Shown: positions 9,176 to 18,651 of the stretch, one piece after another
How the letters are laid out: every line of letters starts with the position of its first letter
Numbering within the stretch: position 1 is the first letter of the stretch
NCBI RefSeq assembly: GCF_012986595.1
Contig: NZ_JAAQYM010000001.1
Coordinates: 682,001-746,000, forward strand
Reading direction: 5' to 3'
From: Pseudomonas koreensis
GTDB lineage: Bacteria; Pseudomonadota; Gammaproteobacteria; Pseudomonadales; Pseudomonadaceae
Length of the DNA stretch: 64,000 nucleotides
The notes under the pieces: model-generated
The model's input: only the letters and a program-made list of their open reading frames with translations
What the model was told of the DNA's origin: nothing
The model's database searches: none
Program-made: the position numbers and the translations under genes

Positions 9176-9898
9176 TTACGCAGCGGTCAAGCGAACCTGT
9201 TTCTCCAGCTCTACCTTCAACCCCGGCTCCAGCTTCAGTTGCTTCGCCAACTCTTCCAGATAGGCCTTTTCCATAAAGCTTTCCTCATCCACCAGCATGA
9301 CACTGGCGATGTACATCTCCGCCGCCATTTCCGGCGTGCTGGCGGCGCGGGCGACATCGGCAGGGTCGAGGGGCTTGTTGAGTTCGGCATGCAGCCACTG
9401 TTTCAGTTCCTGATCGTTGTCGAGTCGGGTGAATTCGCCCTCGATCAACTGGCGTTCGCGGTCATCGATGTGACCGTCGGCCTTGGCGGCGGCGACCAGT
9501 GCCTTGAGAATCGCCTGGCTGTGCTGCTCGGCTTGCGCGGGCGGCAGCCGATCCAGTGTCTGCGGTTCGGTTTGCGGTGCCGTGCCCTTCTGCGCGTTCC
9601 AGTTGCCATAAGCCTTGTAGGCCAGCACACCGAGAGCCGCGAGGCCACCGTAGACCGCCACTTTGCCGCCGACTTTGCGCGCCTTTTTGCTGCCGAGCAG
9701 CAGGCCCATTGCCCCGGCCGCCAATGCGCCACCGCCCGCCCCCGAGAGCAGGCCACCCAGCGCACCGGAGCCTGAAGACCCGCCCAGCAAACCGCCCAGA
9801 CCGCCAGCCGCCGGTTTGTTCTGCGCGCCGCCGGCTTTGTTCTGCAACAGATCCTGGCCGGATTTGAGTAGTTGATCGAGCAATCCACGGGTGTTCAT
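9176..9898 (-). CDS. DUF533/TerB-like inner-membrane protein
   Basis: A 240-residue protein resembling the DUF533 family (E. coli YebE), whose C-terminal half has the TerB tellurite-resistance fold. The N-terminal ~75 residues are low-complexity and rich in Gly, Ala and Gln. One hydrophobic segment lies near residues 78-97 (VAVYGGLAALGVLAYKAY). The rest is an acidic helical domain (KADGHIDDRERQLIEGEF, later EMAAEMYIASVMLVDEE). Function is not established for the family. Single gene, divergent from the LysR gene at 10107. Confidence 0.88.
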   Translation of the reverse strand: MNTRGLLDQLLKSGQDLLQNKAGGAQNKPAAGGLGGLLGGSSGSGALGGLLSGAGGGALAAGAMGLLLGSKKARKVGGKVAVYGGLAALGVLAYKAYGNWNAQKGTAPQTEPQTLDRLPPAQAEQHSQAILKALVAAAKADGHIDDRERQLIEGEFTRLDNDQELKQWLHAELNKPLDPADVARAASTPEMAAEMYIASVMLVDEESFMEKAYLEELAKQLKLEPGLKVELEKQVRLTAA

Positions 9899-10019
9899 GT
9901 GCCGCCTCCAAAACAGGGGTTATCCGGATCTATATGGCCCTCAGCCTAGTTCGAAAGTGCCCCTGCCATGCCGGCGAGTGTGCTTCCAGATGTTGCTCAA
10001 AGGTTTGCACCGCAACTTC

Positions 10020-10040
10020 TGTGGCGAGGGAGCTTGCAGC
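10020..10040. repeat. Single REP unit, family B
   Basis: TGTGGCGAGGGAGCTTGC without an inverted partner, upstream of the LysR gene. Probably a decayed or solitary copy of the family found at 13858, 20315, 35916, 45435, 49038, 51851 and 60091. Confidence 0.65.
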
Positions 10041-10106
10041 TACCCTCTAAAAAACCGATATACACTCAAGCCAATCTATAAAAACCGCCCACCGGGTACC
10101 CTGCTC

Positions 10107-11021
10107 ATGATGACCCTGCGTCAAATCCGTCACTTCATCGCGGTGGCCGAGACCGGCTCGATTTCCGCAGCGGCGCAAACCGCGTTCATTTCCCAATCGA
10201 CGTTGACCCTGGCGATCCAGCAACTGGAGGAGGAAATCGGCGTGAGCCTGTTCAACCGCCACGCCAAGGGCATGACGCTGACGCACCAGGGTCATCAATT
10301 CCTGCGCCAGGCGCACCTGATTCTGGCAACGGTGGACAACGCCAAGCGCAGCCTGCAACAAAGCACCGATCAGGTCGCCGGGCAGTTGATCGTCGGCGTG
10401 ACCAGTCTGGTCGCCGGTTACTACCTCGCCGATTTGCTCACCCGTTTTCAGCGCGCTTATCCCAACGTCGAAATTCGCGTGATGGAGGACGAACGCCCCT
10501 ACATCGAGCATCTGTTGGTCAGCGGCGAGATCGATGTCGGCGTGCTGATCCTCTCCAATCTCGAAGACCGCCACGCTTTGCAGACCGAAGTGCTGACCCA
10601 CTCGCCGCATCGTTTATGGCTGCCGGCCCAGCATCCGTTGCTGGAACACGACAGTATCAACCTCGCCGATGTCGCCCGCGAGCCGCTGATTCAACTGAAC
10701 GTCGATGAAATGGATCGCAATGCCCAACGCCTGTGGCGCGGCGCCGGGTTGCAGCCGAAGATCACCCTGCGCACAGCCTCGACCGAAGCGGTGCGAAGCC
10801 TAGTCGCGGCGGGGCTGGGCGTGTCGATCCAGCCGGACATGACCTATCGCCCGTGGTCGCTGGAGGGCGACATCATCGAAGCGCGGCCAATTGCCGACCT
10901 CAACCAGACCCTCGACGTCGGCCTGGCCTGGCGCCGGGGCACCGCGCGACCGGCGCTGGTCGATCCGTTCCTGACCGTGGCCCGCGAGCAGCCGCACGGC
11001 GGACGCAAGCCATCTATTTAA
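10107..11021 (+). CDS. LysR-family transcriptional regulator
   Basis: A 304-residue DNA-binding regulator. Residues 1-60 form the winged helix-turn-helix (MTLRQIRHFIAVAETGSI, then AAQTAFISQSTLTLAIQQLE), and the rest is a periplasmic-binding-protein-like effector domain. ATG 10107 was chosen because the conserved HTH begins there; longer in-frame extensions upstream run through a REP unit and look non-coding. It is followed 100 bases later by an aldehyde dehydrogenase on the same strand, so it may regulate the polyamine/GABA genes that follow, but LysR regulators more often face their target. Effector unknown. Confidence 0.93.
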   Translation: MMTLRQIRHFIAVAETGSISAAAQTAFISQSTLTLAIQQLEEEIGVSLFNRHAKGMTLTHQGHQFLRQAHLILATVDNAKRSLQQSTDQVAGQLIVGVTSLVAGYYLADLLTRFQRAYPNVEIRVMEDERPYIEHLLVSGEIDVGVLILSNLEDRHALQTEVLTHSPHRLWLPAQHPLLEHDSINLADVAREPLIQLNVDEMDRNAQRLWRGAGLQPKITLRTASTEAVRSLVAAGLGVSIQPDMTYRPWSLEGDIIEARPIADLNQTLDVGLAWRRGTARPALVDPFLTVAREQPHGGRKPSI

Positions 11022-11121
11022 TCGAATGCCACCTTCAGTATTTAGAATTTGTCGACCTCGGAGCCGCGCACTAGTCTTGCTGCATCTATAAGACGGTTGG
11101 CTCCCGGGCACGGGAGCAACA

Positions 11122-12609
11122 ATGACCACACAAGAAAAGAGATCGCGGAAAATGGCTGGCGTGCAGACCCCGATGTGTACCGCGTTGTTGATCGACGGTG
11201 AACTGGTCGCCGGGGAAGGTTTTGTCGAACCGATCCTCAACCCGGCCACCGGTGAGATCCTTACGCACATCGCCGAGGCCAGCACCGAGCAGGTCGAAAC
11301 CGCGATCCTTGCCGCCCATCACGCCTTTGCCGAATGGTCCCGGACCACACCGCAGCAACGCTCGAACCTGTTGCTGGAGATCGCCAACGCCGTCGAAAAA
11401 CACGCCGACCACCTCGCCCGCCTCGAAGCGCTGAATTGCGGCAAGCCGCTGCACCTGGCGCGGCAGGACGACCTGACCGCCACGGTCGATGTGTTCCGCT
11501 TCTTCGCCGGTGCCGTGCGTTGCCAGACCGGCCAGCTCAGCGGTGAATACCTGCCGGGCTACACCAGCATGGTCCGTCGTGATCCGATTGGCGTCGTCGC
11601 CTCGATTGCGCCGTGGAACTACCCGATCATGATGGCCGCGTGGAAAATCGCTCCGGCCCTCGCCGCCGGCAATACGCTGGTGTTCAAGCCCTCGGAACAC
11701 ACGCCGCTGTCGATCCTCGCGCTGGCGCCCGCACTGGCCGAGATCCTGCCGCGGGGGGTGATCAATATCATCTGCGGCGGCGGTGAAGGCGTCGGCAGCC
11801 ATCTGGTCGGCCACGCCAAGGTGCGCATGGTCTCGCTGACCGGCGATATCGTCACCGGGCAGAAGATCCTCCAGGCCGCCGCTAAAACCCTCAAACGCAC
11901 GCACCTTGAACTCGGCGGCAAAGCCCCGGTGATCGTCTGCAACGATGCCGACCTGCAAGCAGTGGTCGACGGCGTGCGCACCTACGGTTACTACAATGCC
12001 GGCCAGGACTGCACCGCTGCTTGCCGGATCTACGCCCAGGCGGGAATCCACGACAAACTGGTCGCCGAACTCGGCGCAGCGGTCAGCAGCCTGCGCTTCG
12101 CCGGCAAACGCGACGCCGACAACGAGATCGGCCCGCTGATCAGCACTCGCCAGCGCGACCGCGTCGCCAGTTTCGTCGAGCGCGCCCTCGGTCAGCCGCA
12201 CATCGAGCGGGTGACCGGCGCGGCGGTGCATTCCGGCGCCGGTTTCTTTTACCAACCAACGCTGCTCGCTGGCTGCAAACAGATCGATGAAATCGTCCAG
12301 CGCGAAGTGTTCGGCCCGGTGGTCACCGTGACCCGCTTCGACGAACTCGCGCAAGCGGTGGACTGGGCCAACGACTCCGAATACGGCCTGGCCTCGTCGG
12401 TGTGGACGCAGAACCTGGACAAGGCGATGCAGGTCGCCGCCCGCTTGCAGTACGGCTGCACCTGGATCAACAGCCATTTCATGCTGGTCAGCGAAATGCC
12501 CCACGGCGGGCTGAAACGCTCCGGATACGGCAAAGACTTATCCAGTGATTCGCTGCAGGACTACAGCGTGGTGCGGCACATCATGGCCCGCCACGGCCAG
12601 CATCTCTGA
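11122..12609 (+). CDS. Aldehyde dehydrogenase, gamma-aminobutyraldehyde type
   Basis: NAD(P)-dependent oxidation of an aldehyde to an acid; by similarity to PatD the substrate is probably 4-aminobutyraldehyde or a related aminoaldehyde. The 495 residues include the ALDH signature SIAPWNYP, the catalytic glutamate motif [11 protein letters not shown] and the catalytic cysteine in [15 protein letters not shown]. It is clearly paralogous to the enzyme at 17001-18425, but has about 18 extra N-terminal residues and several changes around the nucleotide site. ATG 11122 has GGGAG seven bases upstream. It precedes the YdcSTUV-type transporter by 84 bases and could be co-transcribed with it. Confidence 0.93.
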   Translation: MTTQEKRSRKMAGVQTPMCTALLIDGELVAGEGFVEPILNPATGEILTHIAEASTEQVETAILAAHHAFAEWSRTTPQQRSNLLLEIANAVEKHADHLARLEALNCGKPLHLARQDDLTATVDVFRFFAGAVRCQTGQLSGEYLPGYTSMVRRDPIGVVASIAPWNYPIMMAAWKIAPALAAGNTLVFKPSEHTPLSILALAPALAEILPRGVINIICGGGEGVGSHLVGHAKVRMVSLTGDIVTGQKILQAAAKTLKRTHLELGGKAPVIVCNDADLQAVVDGVRTYGYYNAGQDCTAACRIYAQAGIHDKLVAELGAAVSSLRFAGKRDADNEIGPLISTRQRDRVASFVERALGQPHIERVTGAAVHSGAGFFYQPTLLAGCKQIDEIVQREVFGPVVTVTRFDELAQAVDWANDSEYGLASSVWTQNLDKAMQVAARLQYGCTWINSHFMLVSEMPHGGLKRSGYGKDLSSDSLQDYSVVRHIMARHGQHL

Positions 12610-12693
12610 CTACGCTAATAACAAGCCAAAACGGCATCGCTGCACCGCGTTCACAAACTGCCCCGACCATAATTTGAAGAAGAGGGTTCAACC

Positions 12694-13845
12694 ATGTTCG
12701 TGCACAAGACCGCACTGTTCAGTGCAATCACCACGGCCTTGCTGGCCAGCGCCAGCCTGCAAGCGGCAGAACCGCTGAAGGCCGTCGGCGCCGGCGAGGG
12801 TCAGCTGGATATCGTCGCGTGGCCGGGTTACATCGAACGTGGCGAGAGCGACAAGGCCTACGACTGGGTGACCGGTTTCGAGCAGGAAACCGGCTGCAAG
12901 GTCAACGTGAAGACCGCCGCCACCTCCGACGAAATGGTCAGCCTGATGGCCAAGGGCGGTTACGACCTGGTGACCGCGTCGGGCGATGCCTCGCTGCGGT
13001 TGATCGTCGGCAAGCGCGTGCAACCGATCAACACCGCGTTGATCCCGAACTGGAACACCCTCGACCCACGCCTCAAAGATGCGCCGTGGTACGTGGTCAA
13101 CAAGCAGACTTACGGCACCCCGTACCAGTGGGGCCCGAACGTGCTGATGTACAACACCAACGTGTTCAAGACCGCGCCAACCAGCTGGAGCGTAGTGTTC
13201 GCGGCTCAGGAGCTGCCCGATGGCAAGCCGAACAAGGGCCGCGTGCAAGCGTATGACGGGCCGATCTACATCGCCGATGCGGCGTTGTACCTGAAGACTG
13301 CCAAGCCTGAGCTGGGCATCAAAGACCCGTACCAGCTCACCGAAGATCAATACAAAGCCGTGCTCGATCTGTTGCGCGCGCAGCAACCGTTGATCCACCG
13401 CTACTGGCACGACACCACGGTGCAGATGAGCGACTTCAAGAACGAAGGCGTGGTTGCCTCCAGCGCCTGGCCGTATCAGGTCAACGGCCTGATCAACGAG
13501 AAGCAGCCGATCGCCTCGACCATTCCGAAAGAGGGCGCCACCGGCTGGGCCGACACCACCATGCTGCACGCCGAAGCCAAGCACCCGAACTGCGCCTACA
13601 AGTGGATGGACTGGTCGCTGAAACCGAAAGTCCAGGGTGACGTGGCCGCGTGGTTCGGCTCGTTGCCGGCAGTGCCAGCGGCGTGCAAGGGCAGCGAACT
13701 GCTCGGCGCCGAAGGCTGCAAGACCAACGGTTTCGACCAGTTCGACCAGATCGCCTTCTGGAAAACCCCGCAGGCTGAGGGCGGCAAGTTTGTGCCGTAT
13801 AGCCGCTGGACCCAGGACTACATCGCGATCATGGGCGGCAGGTAA
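12694..13845 (+). CDS. ydcS: Polyamine ABC transporter, periplasmic binding protein (YdcS-like)
   Basis: Binds putrescine/spermidine-like compounds in the periplasm for uptake by YdcTUV. The 383-residue protein has a signal peptide (residues 1-24, cleavage near SLQAAEP) and then follows E. coli YdcS closely throughout, for example DIVAWPGYIERG, LVTASGDASLRL and the identical C-terminus VPYSRWTQDYIAIMGGR. Good Shine-Dalgarno (GAAGAAGAGG) before the ATG. First gene of the transporter; a REPIN separates it from ydcT, an arrangement often seen where the binding protein must be expressed above the membrane subunits. E. coli YdcS has also been reported to have polyhydroxybutyrate synthase activity; not assessable here. 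Confidence 0.95.
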   Translation: MFVHKTALFSAITTALLASASLQAAEPLKAVGAGEGQLDIVAWPGYIERGESDKAYDWVTGFEQETGCKVNVKTAATSDEMVSLMAKGGYDLVTASGDASLRLIVGKRVQPINTALIPNWNTLDPRLKDAPWYVVNKQTYGTPYQWGPNVLMYNTNVFKTAPTSWSVVFAAQELPDGKPNKGRVQAYDGPIYIADAALYLKTAKPELGIKDPYQLTEDQYKAVLDLLRAQQPLIHRYWHDTTVQMSDFKNEGVVASSAWPYQVNGLINEKQPIASTIPKEGATGWADTTMLHAEAKHPNCAYKWMDWSLKPKVQGDVAAWFGSLPAVPAACKGSELLGAEGCKTNGFDQFDQIAFWKTPQAEGGKFVPYSRWTQDYIAIMGGR

Positions 13846-13857
13846 TCCACATTCATC

Positions 13858-13990
13858 TGTGGCGAGGGAGCTTGCTGCCGCTGGAGTGCGCAGCACTCCC
13901 AAATGGCTTGATGCGACTCAACTGACAGACCGCATTGGCTGGTTTTGGGGCGGCTTCGCCACCCAGCGGGAGCAAGCTCCCTCGCCACAC
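13858..13990. repeat. REPIN, family B, in the ydcS-ydcT gap
   Basis: Outer arms TGTGGCGAGGGAGCTTGC and GCAAGCTCCCTCGCCACA enclose a partly palindromic centre. It sits in the 222-base gap inside the transporter operon and may stabilise the upstream ydcS mRNA. Confidence 0.85.
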
Positions 13991-14067
13991 AAGCAAAACG
14001 TTTCAGTTTTCTCAGAAGTCCAGGCAGGGCCGCTGCGAAGGCTGTCGCCTTTTTGGAGCACCGCACC

Positions 14068-15105
14068 ATGACGCTTGCAGTCCAGTTCACCAACGTTTCC
14101 CGGCAGTTCGGCGAGGTGAAGGCCGTTGACCGGGTTTCCATCGATATTCAGGACGGCGAGTTCTTTTCCATGCTCGGCCCTTCCGGCTCGGGCAAAACCA
14201 CCTGCCTGCGCCTGATCGCCGGGTTCGAGCAACCGAGCGCCGGCTCGATCCGCATCCACGGCGCCGAAGCGGCCGGCCTGCCGCCATATCAACGCGATGT
14301 AAACACCGTGTTCCAGGACTACGCGCTGTTCCCGCACATGAACGTGCTGGACAACGTCGCCTACGGCTTGAAGGTCAAAGGCGTGAGCAAAAACGAACGG
14401 CACAAACGCGCCGAAGAAGCCTTGGACATGGTCGCCCTTGGCGGTTACGGCGCACGCAAACCGGTGCAGTTGTCCGGCGGTCAGCGCCAGCGCGTGGCCC
14501 TCGCCCGCGCCTTGGTCAATCGTCCGCGCGTGCTGTTGCTTGATGAACCTTTGGGCGCCCTCGACCTGAAACTGCGCGAACAAATGCAGAGCGAACTGAA
14601 GAAGCTGCAACGCCAGCTCGGCATCACCTTCATCTTCGTTACCCACGACCAGACCGAAGCGCTGTCAATGTCCGACCGGGTTGCGGTGTTCAACAAGGGA
14701 CGGATCGAACAGGTCGACACCCCGCGCAACCTGTACATGAAACCGAGCACCACCTTCGTCGCCGAATTCGTCGGCACTTCGAACGTGATCCGTGGCGATC
14801 TGGCGCGCCAGCTCAGCGGTCACCCGCAGCCGTTTTCGATCCGCCCGGAGCACGTGCGTTTCGCCGAGGGTCCGCTCGCCAGCCACGAGATCGAAGTCAG
14901 CGGTCTGCTCCACGATATCCAGTATCAGGGCAGTGCCACGCGCTATGAACTGACCCTGGAAAACGGCCAGACCCTGAGCATCAGCCACGCCAACAATCAG
15001 TGGATCGACAGCAGCGCCCAGCACCAGACTGGCCAGCGCCTGAGCGCACGCTGGGCGCGGGAAGCGATGATTCCGTTGCACGACACCGTGACGAGCGGGG
15101 TGTGA
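14068..15105 (+). CDS. ydcT: Polyamine ABC transporter, ATPase subunit (YdcT/PotA-like)
   Basis: Energises polyamine import from the cytoplasmic face. The 345 residues contain Walker A GPSGSGKTT, the Q-loop, signature motif LSGGQRQR, Walker B VLLLDEPLGALD and the switch histidine in FVTHDQ, followed by a TOBE-type C-terminal domain (FSIRPEHVRF). ATG 14068 was preferred over an upstream extension because GGAG precedes it by nine bases and the family starts there; the extension would run through the REPIN. One base separates its stop from the ydcU start. Confidence 0.95.
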   Translation: MTLAVQFTNVSRQFGEVKAVDRVSIDIQDGEFFSMLGPSGSGKTTCLRLIAGFEQPSAGSIRIHGAEAAGLPPYQRDVNTVFQDYALFPHMNVLDNVAYGLKVKGVSKNERHKRAEEALDMVALGGYGARKPVQLSGGQRQRVALARALVNRPRVLLLDEPLGALDLKLREQMQSELKKLQRQLGITFIFVTHDQTEALSMSDRVAVFNKGRIEQVDTPRNLYMKPSTTFVAEFVGTSNVIRGDLARQLSGHPQPFSIRPEHVRFAEGPLASHEIEVSGLLHDIQYQGSATRYELTLENGQTLSISHANNQWIDSSAQHQTGQRLSARWAREAMIPLHDTVTSGV

Positions 15106-15106
15106 A

Positions 15107-16042
15107 ATGAGCACGCTCGCGATGACTCAAGCGCCGCCGTTGCGCCGGTTTTCCAACCTGCTCTACCGCAAGCCGAACCTGTATCTGTCGATGTTGCTGG
15201 TGCCGCCATTGCTGTGGTTTGGCGCGATCTATCTGGGCTCGCTGCTGGTGCTGTTGTGGCAGGGTTTCTACACCTTCGACGACTTCACCATGGCGGTCAC
15301 GCCTGACCTGACTTTGGCGAATTTTGCTGCGCTTTTTCAACCGTCGAACTTCGACATCATCCTGCGCACATTGAGCATGGCCATCGTCGTGTCGATTGCC
15401 AGCGCCATTGTGGCGTTCCCGATTGCCTACTACATGGCGCGCTACACCACCGGCAAAACCAAGGCGTTTTTCTACATCGCGGTGATGATGCCAATGTGGG
15501 CCAGTTACATCGTCAAGGCGTATGCGTGGACGCTGCTGCTGGCCAAGGGCGGTGTCGCGCAATGGTTTGTGCAGCACCTGGGGCTGGAGCCGGTGTTGCA
15601 GTTCATCCTGGGGATTCCCGGCGTCGGTGGCAGCACCTTGTCGACCTCGCACCTGGGGCGGTTCATGGTGTTCGTCTACATCTGGCTGCCGTTCATGATT
15701 TTGCCGATCCAGGCGTCGCTGGAACGCCTGCCGCCGTCACTGCTGCAAGCCTCTGCCGACCTTGGCGCGAAGCCGCGTCAGACCTTTATGCAGGTGATTC
15801 TGCCGTTGTCGATTCCCGGGATTGCCGCCGGGTCGATCTTCACTTTTTCGCTGACCCTGGGCGACTTCATCGTGCCGCAACTGGTCGGGCCGCCGGGCTA
15901 CTTCGTCGGCAGCATGGTGTATGCGCAGCAAGGTGCGATCGGCAACATGCCGATGGCCGCCGCGTTTACGTTGGTGCCGATTGTGTTGATCGCCATCTAC
16001 CTGTCCATCGTTAAACGACTGGGGGCCTTCGATGCACTCTGA
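15107..16042 (+). CDS. ydcU: Polyamine ABC transporter permease (YdcU/PotB-like)
   Basis: Membrane subunit of the importer. The 311 residues have six predicted transmembrane segments (first near 28-50) and the EAA-type loop that contacts the ATPase ([22 protein letters not shown]). ATG follows the ydcT stop after a single base (TGAAATG), so the two are probably translationally coupled. The C-terminus overlaps the ydcV start by 11 bases. Confidence 0.94.
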   Translation: MSTLAMTQAPPLRRFSNLLYRKPNLYLSMLLVPPLLWFGAIYLGSLLVLLWQGFYTFDDFTMAVTPDLTLANFAALFQPSNFDIILRTLSMAIVVSIASAIVAFPIAYYMARYTTGKTKAFFYIAVMMPMWASYIVKAYAWTLLLAKGGVAQWFVQHLGLEPVLQFILGIPGVGGSTLSTSHLGRFMVFVYIWLPFMILPIQASLERLPPSLLQASADLGAKPRQTFMQVILPLSIPGIAAGSIFTFSLTLGDFIVPQLVGPPGYFVGSMVYAQQGAIGNMPMAAAFTLVPIVLIAIYLSIVKRLGAFDAL

Positions 16043-16841
16043 GCGCGCTTCACTGGGTCTGCGCATCGCCGCCTGGGGCGGGTTGGTGTTTCTGCACTTC
16101 CCGATCCTGATCATCTTTCTTTACGCCTTCAACACTGAAGAGGCCGCGTTCAGCTTTCCGCCGAAGGGCTTCACGCTGCACTGGTTCAGCGTGGCGTTTT
16201 CCCGGCCGGACGTGCTGGAAGCAATCAAGCTGTCACTGCAGATTGCGGCCATCGCCACCTTGATTGCGATGGTGCTCGGCACCTTGGCATCGGCCGCGTT
16301 GTACCGCCGCGACTTCTTCGGCAAACAGGGCATTTCGCTGATGCTGATCCTGCCAATCGCGTTGCCGGGAATCATCACCGGCATCGCGCTGTTGGCGACG
16401 TTCAAGACGCTGGGGATCGAGCCGGGGATGTTCACCATCATCGTCGGCCACGCGACCTTCTGTGTGGTGATCGTCTACAACAACGTCATCGCCCGCCTGC
16501 GCCGTACGTCGCACAGTTTGATCGAGGCCTCGATGGACCTCGGCGCCGACGGCTGGCAGACCTTCCGCTACATCATCCTGCCGAACCTCGGCTCGGCGTT
16601 ACTGGCCGGCGGCATGCTGGCGTTTGCGCTGTCGTTCGACGAAATCATCGTCACCACGTTTACCGCCGGGCATGAGCGCACCTTGCCGTTGTGGCTGCTC
16701 AACCAGCTAAGCCGCCCACGGGATGTGCCGGTGACCAACGTCGTCGCCATGCTGGTGATGATGGTGACCATGCTGCCGATTCTCGGCGCGTATTACCTGA
16801 CCCGGGGTGGTGAGAGCGTGGCGGGCAGTGGCGGCAAATAA
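16032..16841 (+). CDS. ydcV: Polyamine ABC transporter permease (YdcV/PotC-like)
   Basis: Second membrane subunit, 269 residues, with about six transmembrane helices and an EAA loop ([22 protein letters not shown]). It completes the binding protein-ATPase-permease-permease set. Overlaps ydcU by 11 bases. A REP pair follows before patD. Confidence 0.94.
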   Translation: MHSERASLGLRIAAWGGLVFLHFPILIIFLYAFNTEEAAFSFPPKGFTLHWFSVAFSRPDVLEAIKLSLQIAAIATLIAMVLGTLASAALYRRDFFGKQGISLMLILPIALPGIITGIALLATFKTLGIEPGMFTIIVGHATFCVVIVYNNVIARLRRTSHSLIEASMDLGADGWQTFRYIILPNLGSALLAGGMLAFALSFDEIIVTTFTAGHERTLPLWLLNQLSRPRDVPVTNVVAMLVMMVTMLPILGAYYLTRGGESVAGSGGK

Positions 16842-16868
16842 CTGAATAACCGAAGAAACCGGATTCCT

Positions 16869-16950
16869 GTAGGAGCTGCCGAAGGCTGCGATCTTTTGAG
16901 GTTGCTTTGAAGATCAAGATCAAAAGATCGAAGCCTGCGGCAGCTCCTAC
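16869..16950. repeat. REP pair, family A, between ydcV and patD
   Basis: Arms TGTAGGAGCTGCCGAAGGCT and its inverted partner ending GCGGCAGCTCCTAC, about 25 bases apart. It separates the transporter genes from patD. Confidence 0.85.
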
Positions 16951-17000
16951 CCAGAGTTCGGTTTCGACAGAACAATAAAAGTGTTAGTGAGGACAAAACC

Positions 17001-18425
17001 ATGCAAACCAAACTCTTGATCAACGGCCATCTGGTCAACGGCGAAGGCCCGGCGCAACCGGTGCTCAACCCTTCGCGCGGCGAAGTGCTGGTGGAGATCA
17101 ACGAAGCCACTGAAGCCCAGGTCGATGCCGCCGTGCGTGCCGCCGACAACGCTTTTGCCGAGTGGTCGCAAACCACGCCGAAAGACCGTTCGCTGCTGCT
17201 GCTCAAACTCGCCGACGCCATCGAAGCCCACGGCGAGGAACTGGCGCAGCTCGAATCGGCCAACTGCGGCAAACCCTACAGCGCCGCGCTGAATGACGAA
17301 ATCCCGGCAATCGCCGACGTATTCCGCTTCTTCGCCGGCGCCAGCCGTTGCATGAGCGGCTCGGCCGGTGGCGAATACCTGCCCGGCCACACCTCGATGA
17401 TTCGCCGTGACCCGGTCGGGGTGATCGCCTCCATCGCGCCGTGGAACTACCCGCTGATGATGGTCGCCTGGAAAATCGCCCCAGCGCTCGCCGCCGGGAA
17501 TACGGTGGTGCTCAAGCCGTCGGAACAAACCCCGCTGACCGCGTTGCGTCTGGCCGAACTGGCGTCGGAAATCTTCCCGGCCGGTGTACTCAATCTGGTA
17601 TTCGGCCGTGGTCCTACCGTCGGCAGTCCGTTGGTTACACACCCGAAAGTGCGCATGGTTTCGCTGACCGGCTCGATCGCCACCGGTTCGAACATCATTT
17701 CCAGCACCGCCGACAGCGTCAAACGCATGCACATGGAACTGGGCGGCAAAGCCCCGGTGATCATCTTCGATGACGCCGACATCGATGCCGCGGTGGAAGG
17801 CATTCGCACCTTTGGTTTCTACAACGCCGGGCAGGATTGCACCGCCGCGTGCCGGATTTATGCGCAGCAAGGCATTTACGACAAGTTTGTCGAGAAGCTT
17901 GGCGCGGCGGTCAGCAGCATCAAATACGGTTTGCAGGATGATCCGTCGACTGAGCTGGGGCCGTTGATCACTGCGCAACATCGCGACCGTGTTGCCGGGT
18001 TTGTCGAGCGTGCCGTGGCTCAGCCGCACATCCGTTTGATCACCGGTGGCAAGGCTGTTGAAGGCGCCGGTTTCTTCTTCGAACCGACGGTGCTGGCCGA
18101 TGCGCAGCAGGATGACGAGATCGTCCGCCGCGAAGTGTTTGGGCCGGTGGTTTCGGTGACCAAGTTCACCGATGAAGCGCAGGCGCTGGAGTGGGCCAAC
18201 GATTCGGACTACGGCCTGGCGTCCTCGGTGTGGACCGCCGATGTAGGACGCGCACATCGCCTGTCGGCGCGTTTGCAGTACGGCTGCACGTGGGTGAACA
18301 CGCACTTCATGCTCGTCAGTGAAATGCCCCATGGCGGTCAGAAATTGTCCGGTTACGGCAAGGACATGTCCATGTATGGGCTGGAGGACTACACCACCGT
18401 TCGGCATGTGATGTTCAAGCATTAA
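17001..18425 (+). CDS. patD: Gamma-aminobutyraldehyde dehydrogenase
   Basis: Oxidises 4-aminobutyraldehyde, made from putrescine by transamination or oxidation, to GABA using NAD. The 474 residues equal the length of E. coli PatD (YdcW) and resemble it along the whole protein, including [16 protein letters not shown] at the start, [22 protein letters not shown] (Glu) and [14 protein letters not shown] (Cys). The gene order ydcSTUV-patD is the same as in E. coli. The ATG is preceded by GTGAGGAC. It is a closer PatD match than the paralogue at 11122. Confidence 0.95.
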   Translation: MQTKLLINGHLVNGEGPAQPVLNPSRGEVLVEINEATEAQVDAAVRAADNAFAEWSQTTPKDRSLLLLKLADAIEAHGEELAQLESANCGKPYSAALNDEIPAIADVFRFFAGASRCMSGSAGGEYLPGHTSMIRRDPVGVIASIAPWNYPLMMVAWKIAPALAAGNTVVLKPSEQTPLTALRLAELASEIFPAGVLNLVFGRGPTVGSPLVTHPKVRMVSLTGSIATGSNIISSTADSVKRMHMELGGKAPVIIFDDADIDAAVEGIRTFGFYNAGQDCTAACRIYAQQGIYDKFVEKLGAAVSSIKYGLQDDPSTELGPLITAQHRDRVAGFVERAVAQPHIRLITGGKAVEGAGFFFEPTVLADAQQDDEIVRREVFGPVVSVTKFTDEAQALEWANDSDYGLASSVWTADVGRAHRLSARLQYGCTWVNTHFMLVSEMPHGGQKLSGYGKDMSMYGLEDYTTVRHVMFKH

Positions 18426-18430
18426 CAGCG

Positions 18431-18508
18431 AAAAGATCGCAGCCTGCGGCAGCTCCTACATGATGGACGCCGTTACCCTGTAGGAGCTGCCGCAGGCTGC
18501 GATCTTTT
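18431..18508. repeat. REP pair, family A, tail-to-tail order
   Basis: Here the arms occur in the opposite order to the other family A pairs: AAAAGATCGCAGCCTGCGGC ... CTCCTACA on the left, then TGTAGGAGCTGCCGCAGGCT on the right. Located just after patD. Confidence 0.82.
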
Positions 18509-18651
18509 CCGCGACACACGGATGATGTCGGCGATTCACCACCAGGCTTCACCAAAACCAAAACAACAACTACCGAACCGGGCGGCGCCCACAAAGCCCC
18601 GCCACGGCCTCGGCCATCCGAAATCTGCCGATTTCACGGAGTAAAACACAC

